A DNA stretch of 52,013 nt, from assembly GCA_900770195.1 (NCBI GenBank), contig CAAGJI010000027.1:1-52013 (forward strand). Reading direction: 5' to 3'. The translations under genes and the position numbers were made by a program. This document shows, one piece after another, positions 24,876 through 33,412 of the stretch. The number at the start of each line of letters is the position of its first letter. The first letter of the stretch is position 1. A model generated the notes under the pieces. The model made no database searches. It saw only the letters and a list, made by a program, of their open reading frames with translations, and was not told the DNA's origin. Origin of the DNA: Oscillospiraceae bacterium. GTDB taxonomy: Bacteria; Bacillota; Clostridia; Oscillospirales; Ruminococcaceae.

Positions 24876-25766
24876 TTACTTAATAAGTCCGTGCTTTTCA
24901 AGTGCTGATTTAAGAACAAGAACGTTCTTGTCTTCCATAGCATAAAGCGGCATTCTGCATTCGCCTGAAGGCTTACCCATAAGGTTAAGTGCTTCCTTTA
25001 CAGGAATAGGATTTACTTCTATGAAAAGTGCATTGATAAGGTCAAGATATTCTATCTGGAGTTTCTGTGCTGCTGCATAATCTCCGTCAAGTGCAGCCTG
25101 TGCCATATTGTGTGCAACATCAGGTGCAACGTTTGAAAGAACTGAAATAACACCCTTTGCACCGAGTGACATAAGAGGAACAATCATATCATCATTTCCG
25201 CTGTATACATCTATTTTATCACCGCAGGCAGCAATAAGTTTTGCAGCAAAGCTGATATTTCCGCTTGCTTCCTTAACAGCAACAATATTTTTGTGTTCTG
25301 CAAGTTTTGCAATTGTTTCAACTGTCATACTTACGCCTGTTCTGCTTGGAATATTATAGAGTATAATAGGAATATTTACGCTGTCTGCAATTGCTGTAAA
25401 ATGTGCAATAAGACCCCTCTGTGTTGACTTGTTGTAATATGGTGTAACAACGAGAAGTGCATCAACACCCATATCTTCTGCTTCTTTTGAAAGTGCAATG
25501 GCATACTTTGTGTCGTTGCTGCCTGTACCTGCAATAACAGGAATTCTTTTTGCTGTACGTTCAACGGCAAACTTTATGCAGGCTTTGTGTTCTTCGTCAG
25601 ACATTGTTGCAGATTCGCCGGTTGTACCGCAAATAATAATTGCATCTGTACCTTTTTCAATCTGTTCATCTATAAGGATGCCAAGACCTTCATAGTCAAT
25701 TTCTCCGTCAGCGGTGAATGGTGTAACAATTGCAACACCTGCACCTGTAAAAATTGTATTTTTCAT
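24876..25766 (-). CDS. dapA: 4-hydroxy-tetrahydrodipicolinate synthase
   Basis: 296 residues, TIM barrel. It condenses pyruvate with aspartate semialdehyde at the first step of the lysine branch. GTTGESATM binds pyruvate, VTPYYNK carries the catalytic Tyr, VAVKEASGN carries the Schiff-base Lys and YSGNDD follows as expected. Length is normal. The ATG has AAAGGA upstream. It lies 41 bases downstream of asd in the riboswitch-controlled operon. Confidence 0.97.
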   Translation of the reverse strand: MKNTIFTGAGVAIVTPFTADGEIDYEGLGILIDEQIEKGTDAIIICGTTGESATMSDEEHKACIKFAVERTAKRIPVIAGTGSNDTKYAIALSKEAEDMGVDALLVVTPYYNKSTQRGLIAHFTAIADSVNIPIILYNIPSRTGVSMTVETIAKLAEHKNIVAVKEASGNISFAAKLIAACGDKIDVYSGNDDMIVPLMSLGAKGVISVLSNVAPDVAHNMAQAALDGDYAAAQKLQIEYLDLINALFIEVNPIPVKEALNLMGKPSGECRMPLYAMEDKNVLVLKSALEKHGLIK

Positions 25767-25807
25767 TGAATACTTTTCCTTTCGTAAAATTGTATTATAA
25801 ATTTAAA

Positions 25808-26887
25808 TTAATCAAAATAACCCTTTGCTGCAAGAAGTTCTGCAAGGAGTACACCGCCGCCTGCTGCACCTCTTAATGTGTTGTGTGAAAGTGACACAAA
25901 CTTATAGTCATACTGTGTATCTTCTCTTAAACGGCCTGCTGAAACCGCCATACCGCCTTCAAGACCTCTGTCAAGCTTAGCCTGTGGTCTGTCATCTTCT
26001 GTGAAATAATGAATAAACTGCTTTGGTGCAGATGGGAGTTCAAGTTCCTGAGGAACACCCTTAAATTCACTCCATATCTTAATTATTTCTTCCTTTGAAG
26101 GCTTATTTTCAAATGATACGAAAACAGCTGCTGTGTGACCGTCTGAAACAGGTACTCTTAAACACTGTGTTGTAATGCAAGGTGATGTTGCCTTTACAAT
26201 TTTGCCGTCCTTGATTTCACCCCATACCTTGAGTGGTTCCTGTTCTGACTTTTCTTCTTCTCCTCCGATATAAGGGATAAGATTATCCACCATTTCAGGC
26301 CATGTTTCAAAATTCTTTCCTGCACCTGAAATTGCCTGATAAGTACAAGCTAAAACCTTTGTGATACCAAACTTTCTGAGCGGACTGAGTGCCGGAACAT
26401 AGCTCTGGATTGAGCAGTTTGACTTAACAGCGATAAAGCCTCTCTTTGTGCCAAGTCTTTTTCTCTGTGCATCTATTATTTCAATGTGCTGAGGATTTAC
26501 TTCAGGAACTACCATTGGAACATCGTCTGTAAATCTGTGTGCTGAATTATTTGAAACAACAGGGCATTCAAGCTTTGCATACTTTTCTTCAAGTACCTTG
26601 ATGTCTTCTTTTTTCATATTTACCGCACAGAAAACGAAATCAACGGAAGATGCAATCTTTTCCATATCTGCTTCAGCATCCATAATTACCATATCTTTCA
26701 TTGATTCAGGCATAGGCTTTGACATAAGCCATCTTGAACCAACTGCCTGTTCATATGTTTTTCCTGCACTTCTTGCTGATGCTGCAAGAACTTTAACATT
26801 GAACCAAGGGTGATTTTCGAGAAGTGTCGCAAAACGCTGACCTACCATACCTGTTGCACCAATAATACCTACTGAATACTGCTTCAT
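25808..26887 (-). CDS. asd: Aspartate-semialdehyde dehydrogenase (archaeal/fungal-like subfamily)
   Basis: 359 residues. It reduces aspartyl phosphate to aspartate semialdehyde, the shared precursor of lysine, threonine and methionine. GATGMVGQRF is the nucleotide motif; the active Cys is in SNCSIQ and the active His in VSDGHTAAV. The pattern (SNCSIQ, YQAISGAG, NLIPYIGGEEEKS) fits the subfamily first known from archaea and fungi rather than the E. coli type, which is common among Clostridia. It is the first gene after the lysine riboswitch; its product also feeds homoserine dehydrogenase encoded at 10520-11746. Confidence 0.95.
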   Translation of the reverse strand: MKQYSVGIIGATGMVGQRFATLLENHPWFNVKVLAASARSAGKTYEQAVGSRWLMSKPMPESMKDMVIMDAEADMEKIASSVDFVFCAVNMKKEDIKVLEEKYAKLECPVVSNNSAHRFTDDVPMVVPEVNPQHIEIIDAQRKRLGTKRGFIAVKSNCSIQSYVPALSPLRKFGITKVLACTYQAISGAGKNFETWPEMVDNLIPYIGGEEEKSEQEPLKVWGEIKDGKIVKATSPCITTQCLRVPVSDGHTAAVFVSFENKPSKEEIIKIWSEFKGVPQELELPSAPKQFIHYFTEDDRPQAKLDRGLEGGMAVSAGRLREDTQYDYKFVSLSHNTLRGAAGGGVLLAELLAAKGYFD

Positions 26888-26925
26888 AAAATTACTACTC
26901 CTTGAAAAAAATTATTAAATAAATA

Positions 26926-27158
26926 AAAAACCGGTTGAAAACCGGAGCATCATGTGATATAATAGAAATATTGACAGTCTGAATTTACTGCCGATAGCTC
27001 TCCATCAGAACATGATGACAATTACATACCTGTTAAATATGCAATCAGAACAGAAACACCCTGTATGAATTCTATTCTTCGGCGATGTTGCCTTTCACAT
27101 TTTGTCATTGAAACAGGTTCTCGAAAATGATACTGATCGTCACCGCACCTCTACCTTA
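26926..27158 (-). promoter_or_regulatory. Lysine riboswitch (L-box) with terminator platform
   Basis: Read on the minus strand the leader begins with GGTAGAGGTGC (about 27157-27147), continues with GTGAAAGGCAACATCGCCGAAG and ends with TGGAGAGCTATCGG, the conserved elements of the lysine aptamer. A rho-independent terminator follows: CCGGTT-TTC-AACCGG (26945-26931) and a T-run. The segment CATCATG at 27017-27011 can pair with CATGATG at 26954-26948, directly before the terminator, and could form the alternative structure. High lysine should stop transcription before asd-dapA-dapB. Confidence 0.95.
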
Positions 27159-27164
27159 ACTATA

Positions 27165-27193
27165 ATAATAACACTTTACAAGTGATTTGTCAA
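27165..27193 (-). promoter_or_regulatory. Sigma-A promoter of the lysine operon
   Basis: On the minus strand TTGACA (27193-27188), a 17-base spacer, TATTAT (27170-27165), just upstream of the L-box. Confidence 0.88.
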
Positions 27194-27234
27194 TATTATT
27201 TTTGTAATTTTTTATATATTTAAGGAGTTTTATA

Positions 27235-28272
27235 ATGAAAAAATCTGATTTTTATTATGATTTGCCTGAGGAACTTATAGCTCAGACACCTGTTGAACCA
27301 AGAAACGCTTCAAGACTTATGATTCTTGACAAAAAAGACGGTTCAATTACTCACAAACATTTTTACGATTTAAAGGAATTTTTAAAACCGGGCGATTTGC
27401 TTGTCGTTAACGATTCAAGAGTTCTTCCTGCAAGACTTTACGGTCACAGAGAAGACGGCGACCCTGAAAAATCAACCCTTATTGAATTTCTTTTGCTTGA
27501 ACAAAAAGGCGATAAAATCTGGGAAATCATCTGCCACCCCGGAAAAAAAGTAAGAGTTGGAAAAAGATTTTCTTTCGGAAACGGCAGACTTAAAGCTGAA
27601 GTTCTTGAAGTTAAAGAAGACGGAAACAGAGTTGTCAAATTTGAATGTGAAGGAAATTTCTACACAGCCCTTGAAGATGTTGGTCAGATGCCTCTTCCGC
27701 CTTATATAAAAGAGAAACTTAAAGACAAGGAAAGATACCAGACGGTTTACAGCCGTGAACTGGGGTCTGCTGCTGCTCCTACAGCGGGTCTTCATTTCAC
27801 AAACGAAATGATAGACGACTTAAAAAAATCAGGGATAAACTTTGCAAGAGTAACTCTTCATGTCGGACTTGGAACTTTCAGACCTGTTAAAGAAGATGAT
27901 GTTGAAAAACACCATATGCATACTGAACATTATGTTCTTCCAAAAGAAACAGCCGACCTTATAAATGAAACAAAGAAAAACGGCGGAAGAGTAATTGCAG
28001 TCGGCACAACTTCATGCAGAACGCTCGAAAGTGTTGCAACTTTCAACGGAAAAATTGAAGAAGCCGAAGGAAATACAAATATTTTCATCTATCCGGGATA
28101 TGAATTTAAAGTTTTAGACGGACTTATCACAAACTTTCATCTACCTGAAAGCACTCTTATTATGCTTGTTTCAGCTTTCGCAGGATATGATAATATTATG
28201 AATGCATATAAAACAGCCGTTGAAGAAAAATACAGATTTTTCAGTTTCGGAGATGCAATGCTTCTTATATGA
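27235..28272 (+). CDS. queA: S-adenosylmethionine:tRNA ribosyltransferase-isomerase
   Basis: 345 residues. It moves the ribosyl part of SAM to 7-aminomethyl-7-deazaguanine in tRNA to make epoxyqueuosine. The start YDLPEELIAQTPVEPRNASR, DLLVVNDSRVLPARL, SAAAPTAGLHFT and HVGLGTFRPV are all family signatures. The ATG has AAGGAG. It begins rightward from the lysine operon control region and its TGA overlaps an ATG of the transporter gene (ATGA). tgt lies two genes downstream, so the cluster covers two steps of queuosine formation. Confidence 0.97.
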   Translation: MKKSDFYYDLPEELIAQTPVEPRNASRLMILDKKDGSITHKHFYDLKEFLKPGDLLVVNDSRVLPARLYGHREDGDPEKSTLIEFLLLEQKGDKIWEIICHPGKKVRVGKRFSFGNGRLKAEVLEVKEDGNRVVKFECEGNFYTALEDVGQMPLPPYIKEKLKDKERYQTVYSRELGSAAAPTAGLHFTNEMIDDLKKSGINFARVTLHVGLGTFRPVKEDDVEKHHMHTEHYVLPKETADLINETKKNGGRVIAVGTTSCRTLESVATFNGKIEEAEGNTNIFIYPGYEFKVLDGLITNFHLPESTLIMLVSAFAGYDNIMNAYKTAVEEKYRFFSFGDAMLLI

Positions 28273-29376
28273 AAACAGAAAATAATTAACTTCATAAAAA
28301 AAGAAGCTGTTTTCTGCACTGCATTTTTAGCCGCTGTAATTTCTGCATTTATTGTTCCGCCATCAAAAGAATACATAGGATATATAAATTTTTCTGTCCT
28401 TGCACTTCTTTTCTGTCTTATGACAACGGTCGAAGGCTTCAAACAAAATGGAATTTTATCTTTTGCGGCAAACAAACTTGCAGGATATGCAAAAAATATG
28501 CGTATGCTTTGCCTTGTTTTAACATCACTTTGTTTTTTTGCTTCAATGCTTATGACAAACGATGTTTCACTTATTGCATTTGTTCCTATAACAGTTTTAC
28601 TTATGGAAAAAAGCAGAAAAAATCTGCTTGTAACAGTAGTTATCGAAACACTTGCAGCAAACCTTGGTTCAATGCTTACACCAATTGGAAATCCGCAAAA
28701 TCTTTTCATATATGAAAAAAGCGGAATGAATGCAGGTAAATTCATTCTTACAATGCTTCCGCTTACTGTTCTTTCTTATATTATGATATGTCTTTGCTGT
28801 TTTTTGGTGAAAAAAGAAAATGTTGAAAAAGTAAAGAACATTACATCACCCGACAAAAAAGGCGGAATAATATGCAGTATACTTTTTATTATGTGTATAC
28901 TGACTGTACTTCATATAATTCCTTATATTTTTTGCATTGCAATTGTTGCGGCTGTGTTTTTAATATACAACAGAAATATTCTTCTTAAAACAGATTATAT
29001 GCTGCTTTTAACATTTGTATGTTTTTTCATATTTTCGGGCAATATTTCCAATATTCCATGGGCAAAAGATTTTCTTTCGGGACTTCTTGAAAAACATACT
29101 CTTGAAACTTCCCTGCTTTGCAGTCAGGTTATAAGCAATGTTCCTGCAACGGTACTTCTTTATCCTTTCTGCAATGACATAAAACAGCTTTTATATGGCG
29201 TTGATATAGGCGGACTCGGCACTCCTGTGGCATCTCTTGCAAGCCTTATATCATACAGAATTTATATGACTTCAAAAAATGCAAAAAGCGGAAAATATCT
29301 TTTTGTTTTCACTATTCTTAATGTAATATTCCTTGCAGTTTTGTATGCTGCTGCAAAAATTTTCTTATTAAAATAA
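28269..29376 (+). CDS. SLC13/ArsB-NhaD-type ion transporter with frameshifted 5' end
   Basis: The first ATG in the long frame, 28420, falls inside a membrane span, but the same frame is open back to the queA stop and its translation (IINFIKKEAVFCTAFLAAV, then IVPPSKEYIGYINFSVLALL) is clearly the missing N-terminus. No ATG, GTG or TTG exists there. An ATG overlapping the queA stop (28269) is one frame away; removing one A from AAAA at 28272-28275 would join it, giving MKQKIINFIKK. About ten spans follow, with MTNDVSLIAF and TPIGNPQNL, motifs of the anion permease/Na+-H+ antiporter superfamily. Substrate unknown. Either a sequence error, a mutation, or an unusual start. Confidence 0.8.
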
Positions 29377-29390
29377 ATCGGAGGAAATAA

Positions 29391-30521
29391 ATGTTTAATC
29401 TTATAAAAACAAACGGAAAAGCAAGAAGAGGAACTTTTGAAACTGTTCACGGAACAATACAGACACCTTTTTTTATGAATGTTGCAACAGCTGCTGCAAT
29501 AAAAGGTGCGGTTTCTTCTCTTGACCTTGCAGACCTTAAATGTCAGGTTGAACTCTGCAATACATATCATCTTCATTTAAGGCCAACAGACAAAATAATA
29601 AAGGAAATGGGCGGACTTCATAAATTCATTAACTGGCAGCGTCCTATACTCACGGACAGCGGCGGATTTCAGGTTTTTTCTCTTGCAAAACTTAGAAAAA
29701 TAAAAGAAGAAGGCGTTTATTTTTCATCTCATATTGACGGAAAAAAAATATTTATGGGACCTGAAGAAAGTATGCAGATTCAGTCAAATCTTGGTTCAAC
29801 AATTGCCATGGCTTTTGATGAATGCGTTGAAAATCCTGCCAAATATGATTATTCCGCACAGTCTTGTGCAAGAACCGTTCGCTGGCTTAAAAGATGCAAA
29901 ACTGAAATGGCAAGACTTAACTCCCTGCCTGACACAATCAACCCGAAACAAATGCTTTTTGGTATAAATCAGGGCTGTACTTTCGACAATTTAAGAATGG
30001 AACACATGCAGGAAATTGCTGAACTTAATCTTGACGGTTACGCAATAGGCGGTCTTGCGGTTGGTGAACCTACTGAAGATATGTACAGAATAATTGAAGC
30101 CGTTGAACCTTTTGCCCCTGTCGATAAACCACGTTATCTTATGGGTGTCGGTACTCCTACAAATATTATTGAAGCTGTTGCAAGAGGTGTGGATATGTTC
30201 GACTGTGTTATGCCAAGCAGAAATGCACGTCACGGAACTATTTTCACATGGGACGGAATTATGCACATTACAAACGAAAAATACATAACAGACGGCAGTC
30301 CGCTTGATTCACATTGCGACTGTCCTGTTTGCAAAAATTTTTCAAGGTCATACATAAGACACCTTTTCAAAGCAGGCGAACAACTTGGCGGCAGACTTGC
30401 AGTTATGCATAATCTTTATTTTTATAATACTTTGCTTGAAAAAATAAGAGATGCTATTGATAAAGATGAATTTGATAAATTCAGAAATAATTATTCAGAA
30501 AGACTGGCACAAAAAATATGA
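29391..30521 (+). CDS. tgt: tRNA-guanine transglycosylase
   Basis: 376 residues. It exchanges guanine 34 of GUN anticodons for preQ1. TDSGGFQVFSL holds the catalytic Asp region, AIGGLAVGEP follows, VDMFDCVMPSRNARHGT contains the second catalytic Asp, and the zinc site is CDCPVC with a His about 26 residues on (AVMHNLYFYN). ATG with CGGAGG. It lies 14 bases after the transporter and overlaps acyP by 4 bases. Confidence 0.97.
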   Translation: MFNLIKTNGKARRGTFETVHGTIQTPFFMNVATAAAIKGAVSSLDLADLKCQVELCNTYHLHLRPTDKIIKEMGGLHKFINWQRPILTDSGGFQVFSLAKLRKIKEEGVYFSSHIDGKKIFMGPEESMQIQSNLGSTIAMAFDECVENPAKYDYSAQSCARTVRWLKRCKTEMARLNSLPDTINPKQMLFGINQGCTFDNLRMEHMQEIAELNLDGYAIGGLAVGEPTEDMYRIIEAVEPFAPVDKPRYLMGVGTPTNIIEAVARGVDMFDCVMPSRNARHGTIFTWDGIMHITNEKYITDGSPLDSHCDCPVCKNFSRSYIRHLFKAGEQLGGRLAVMHNLYFYNTLLEKIRDAIDKDEFDKFRNNYSERLAQKI

Positions 30522-30784
30522 TAAGAAAACATATTATTTTTTCAGGCTGGGTTCAGGGTGTTGGTTTCAGATACAGATTGCGTTATGCTTCTGACTTGTA
30601 CGGAGTTACAGGCTGGGTAAAAAATAATTTTGACGGTACTGTTGAAGCTGAAATGCAGGGAGAAGAAAAAGATATTGACTCTGCAATTATGACAGTTGAA
30701 AAAGGAACTTATATCAAAATTGAGAACCTTTGGGCAAATGAAATTTCTCTTATTGAAAACGAACACGGATTTTATATAAAATAA
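30518..30784 (+). CDS. acyP: Acylphosphatase
   Basis: 88 residues, normal for the family. It hydrolyses acyl phosphates such as carbamoyl or acetyl phosphate. The phosphate loop VQGVGFRYR with the catalytic Arg and the catalytic Asn in GWVKNNFDGTVE are present. The ATG overlaps the tgt stop (ATGA), so translation is coupled. Confidence 0.95.
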   Translation: MIRKHIIFSGWVQGVGFRYRLRYASDLYGVTGWVKNNFDGTVEAEMQGEEKDIDSAIMTVEKGTYIKIENLWANEISLIENEHGFYIK

Positions 30785-30801
30785 ACTGGAAAAAATTTAC
30801 T

Positions 30802-30830
30802 TTGATAAATCATCTCTTTCGGGTTAATAT
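30802..30830 (+). promoter_or_regulatory. Possible promoter of the spore protein gene
   Basis: TTGATA (30802-30807), a 17-base spacer, TAATAT (30825-30830). It is a fair sigma-A match; I could not find a convincing sporulation-sigma (SigG-type) site here, although one would be expected. Confidence 0.45.
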
Positions 30831-30878
30831 ATATACAGGCATCTGATATGCTTTAAAATTTGAAAGGAGATATTTACA

Positions 30879-31052
30879 ATGAAGGGTAAATATACAGAAA
30901 AAGGTAAACAGGCAATGGAACGTTTTAAGATGGAATCTGCTAACGAAGTAGGCGTTGACCTTAGCGAAGGCGGCGAATTAACTTCAAGAGAAGCTGGTTC
31001 AGTAGGCGGTCAGATGGTTAAGAAAATGTTTGACGCTTACAAAAATCAGTAA
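30879..31052 (+). CDS. Alpha/beta-type small acid-soluble spore protein (short)
   Basis: 57 residues, too short for a 60-residue ORF cut-off. ATG with GAAAGGAGA 8 bases upstream. The core EVGVDLSEGG, LTSREAGSVGGQMVKKM matches the conserved E.GV.L....TSR.NGSVGG...K of alpha/beta SASPs, which coat and protect DNA in endospores. The Asn of NGSVGG is Ala here, and the germination-protease site would be around KMESANEV rather than the usual YEIAQEF. Its own terminator follows. It implies that the organism, or its recent ancestor, forms spores. Confidence 0.85.
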   Translation: MKGKYTEKGKQAMERFKMESANEVGVDLSEGGELTSREAGSVGGQMVKKMFDAYKNQ

Positions 31053-31064
31053 AACGTAAAAATA

Positions 31065-31095
31065 AAACCGCAGAGATTTTTTCTCTGCGGTTTTT
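31065..31095. terminator. Bidirectional terminator after the spore protein
   Basis: Perfect stem CCGCAGAGA/TCTCTGCGG (31068-31076 with 31082-31090), loop of Ts, A-run before and TTTTT after. Confidence 0.92.
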
Positions 31096-31100
31096 GTTAT

Positions 31101-32405
31101 TTAATAATAAAATACAAGCGTATGTGTGTCTTCCCTGCTGATAAAATAATAATCCTTCATCATAGAAGCCTGAAATCCATATGAAATCACTTCTTCAAGT
31201 AGTTCTTCATCTGTTTTATCCGTGTCAAATTTAACAACACAATGAAGTCCTGAATTTTCTCCTGATATAGAAGAATTTTTAAAAATATCATATTTTTTCA
31301 TATCTTCAAAAAGTTCTTCTTTTCGCTTTTTGTAGTGTCTTCTCATACGGTTTATGTGTCTTTCAAAATATCCCTCGCCTATAAATCTTGCAAGTGTATG
31401 CTGTTCAAAAGTTGAAACAGGACATGAAAAAAATCCGAGTCTTTCGTGAAATCTTTTCATCAGACTTTTTGGAAGAACCATATAACTTATTCTTATTGTT
31501 GATGCAAGACTTTTGCTGAAAGTATTCATATATATTACTTTGTCTATTACATCTATTCCGTAAAGTGATGATACAGGCTTGCCTGACAGCCTGAATTCGC
31601 TGTCGTAATCATCTTCTATGATATATCTGTCGGGAGATTTTGAAGCCCATTCAAGCAGTGCATAACGCTTTCCTATGGACGTTACAACGCCTGTCGGAAA
31701 ATGATGGGATGGTGAAATATGTATTATATCCACTTTGTTTTTTTTCAGATAATCAATATCCATTCCATCTTCCATCATCGGGATATATTCGCATTTTATA
31801 TTATATTCATTATAAATATTTGCAATTTTTGAATACCCGGGGTCTTCAAGTCCGAATATGTAATTACTTCCAAAAAGAATATTTATAAGCATGTAAAGAT
31901 ATTCTGTACCTGCACCAATTATAATCTGGTTTGGAGATGACTGTATATTTCTGAAATTTCTTAGATGTTCCGATATTGCTTTTCGCAATTCGTAAACACC
32001 TTCAAACGGCGGTTTTGTAAGAAGTTTTGCCTGATTTTCAGAAAGTTCATCACGCATTATTTTCGCCCATATTGTAAACGGAAAAAGCTTATTATCAAAA
32101 TCTTCGGGCAATTCATTTTCAATTTCACTATCTTCTGAAATTTCTGTATTTTCAATTTTTTTCTCTATTTTCTCAACGTAATATCCTTTTTTTTCTTCAG
32201 ACCTTATATATCCTTCAGCAAGCAACTGACTGTATGAGTTTTCAACAGTTATTAAACTAACTCCCAAATGTTGTGCAAAAGACCTTTTTGACGGAAGTTT
32301 GCTATCTGCTGTCAGTACCCCTGACTCTATATCCATTCTTATAAAATTGTAAAGCTGAACATAGAGAGGTTCTCTTATTGTGCGGTCAAGTTCATATGTA
32401 AGCAA
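31101..32405 (-). CDS. MocR-type regulator (GntR HTH + aminotransferase-like domain)
   Basis: 434 residues. The N-terminal 75 residues are a GntR winged helix (YVQLYNFIRMDIESGVLTAD, LPSKRSFAQHLGVSLITVEN). The rest is a fold type I aminotransferase domain with IIEDDYDSEF and NTFSKSLAST, the latter holding the Lys that binds pyridoxal phosphate. Such proteins act as transcription regulators of vitamin B6, GABA or taurine genes. No pdx or other obvious target is adjacent. The CobW GTPase gene begins only 10 bases upstream, so they share a leftward unit with the PAP2 gene. Confidence 0.92.
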   Translation of the reverse strand: MLTYELDRTIREPLYVQLYNFIRMDIESGVLTADSKLPSKRSFAQHLGVSLITVENSYSQLLAEGYIRSEEKKGYYVEKIEKKIENTEISEDSEIENELPEDFDNKLFPFTIWAKIMRDELSENQAKLLTKPPFEGVYELRKAISEHLRNFRNIQSSPNQIIIGAGTEYLYMLINILFGSNYIFGLEDPGYSKIANIYNEYNIKCEYIPMMEDGMDIDYLKKNKVDIIHISPSHHFPTGVVTSIGKRYALLEWASKSPDRYIIEDDYDSEFRLSGKPVSSLYGIDVIDKVIYMNTFSKSLASTIRISYMVLPKSLMKRFHERLGFFSCPVSTFEQHTLARFIGEGYFERHINRMRRHYKKRKEELFEDMKKYDIFKNSSISGENSGLHCVVKFDTDKTDEELLEEVISYGFQASMMKDYYFISREDTHTLVFYY

Positions 32406-32414
32406 AACATCACC

Positions 32415-33398
32415 TCAAATAGAAACATATTCTGAATCTGTGTTGTATTCCTGAAAATATTTGTCAACCGCATTTTTATTAACATCATCACCTATAACTA
32501 TAAAAACAGCCTGTCCGTCTTGAACTGTTTCTATATCAGTTTTTTCAGGCGTTGCATTGACTTTCAGCCATTCACCTTTGCTGTTCTGAATTGAACCTTT
32601 TATTCTGAAAATTTTTCCGCATTCAGAATCCCTGAATATATTTTCAACAATTTTTTCAATAACATCTTCTTTTAATTTGATATGCATAAAATAATGCACA
32701 CCGCTTTTTATATCATCATTTGTAAAAAGTTTAACATAGCTTTCACCCCTGTAGCCTGATGAAAGAAACATATCAAAATCTTTTTCAGACAGTTTTTCCC
32801 AGTCTGTACAAAAAACATCTTTTTCGGTAAATTTTCTGTAACAGTTTATTTTTTCAAGCGAATTGTTAAGATGATTTAAAACCAACTCTTTTTTATCGTT
32901 CAAACATTCACCATCTTTAAGCTGATTTATTTTACTTAAAATAATTTTTCCGCAGCAGGCAGCCTCTGATGCAAAAAGATATTCCATTTGTTTAGATAAC
33001 TTTTCATCTGTATTTACATCAATAATTGTTAAAACACTTCCTATACTGAACCATCTGTCAAGGGGTGACTCATAAAGAGTATCGAAAAATTCGTCCATAT
33101 CAAAAATGCCTGACGGTTCAATTATAACCCTGTCAAGATTTTGCATTCCAAGAGAAATAAGCTGTGTTTTGAATCTTCTTTTGTGACAGTCTGAATCTCC
33201 ACCACCTGCTATCATTTCAAGCTGACAATTTTCACATTTTAAATCCTGAAGCATAACCATATCAATATTAACTGCACCAAAATCATTTTCAAGAATTGCG
33301 ATTTTTTCGCCTTTTTTTATTAAATAATCGGCATACTTTCTTATAAAAGTAGTTTTTCCCGAACCAAGTATTCCTGTTATCAAATCAACTTTTGTCAT
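32415..33398 (-). CDS. CobW/G3E-family GTPase with altered metal motif
   Basis: 327 residues from the ATG at 33398, which has AAGGG 8 bases upstream; the GTG three codons earlier sits inside that site. GILGSGKTTF is Walker A, IIEPSGI stands for the ESSG switch and LSKINQ for the NKxD base-recognition motif. The C-terminal half is the CobW_C domain. COG0523 proteins move zinc, cobalt or iron to target proteins through a CxCC motif before switch II; here that position reads DSDC (residues 68-71), with an extra CENC at 55-58. Role open; it may serve a different ligand. Located between the PAP2 and MocR genes. Confidence 0.88.
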   Translation of the reverse strand: MTKVDLITGILGSGKTTFIRKYADYLIKKGEKIAILENDFGAVNIDMVMLQDLKCENCQLEMIAGGGDSDCHKRRFKTQLISLGMQNLDRVIIEPSGIFDMDEFFDTLYESPLDRWFSIGSVLTIIDVNTDEKLSKQMEYLFASEAACCGKIILSKINQLKDGECLNDKKELVLNHLNNSLEKINCYRKFTEKDVFCTDWEKLSEKDFDMFLSSGYRGESYVKLFTNDDIKSGVHYFMHIKLKEDVIEKIVENIFRDSECGKIFRIKGSIQNSKGEWLKVNATPEKTDIETVQDGQAVFIVIGDDVNKNAVDKYFQEYNTDSEYVSI

Positions 33399-33412
33399 AT
33401 TATTCACCCTTT

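Noticed and set aside
28137..28745. 202-aa antisense frame across queA and the transporter
   Set aside because: Overlaps two recognisable genes on the other strand, shows no family features and has no ribosome site or promoter.
30785..30878. SigG/SigF-type sporulation promoter before the spore protein
   Set aside because: No convincing -35/-10 pair; the sigma-A-like match is better.
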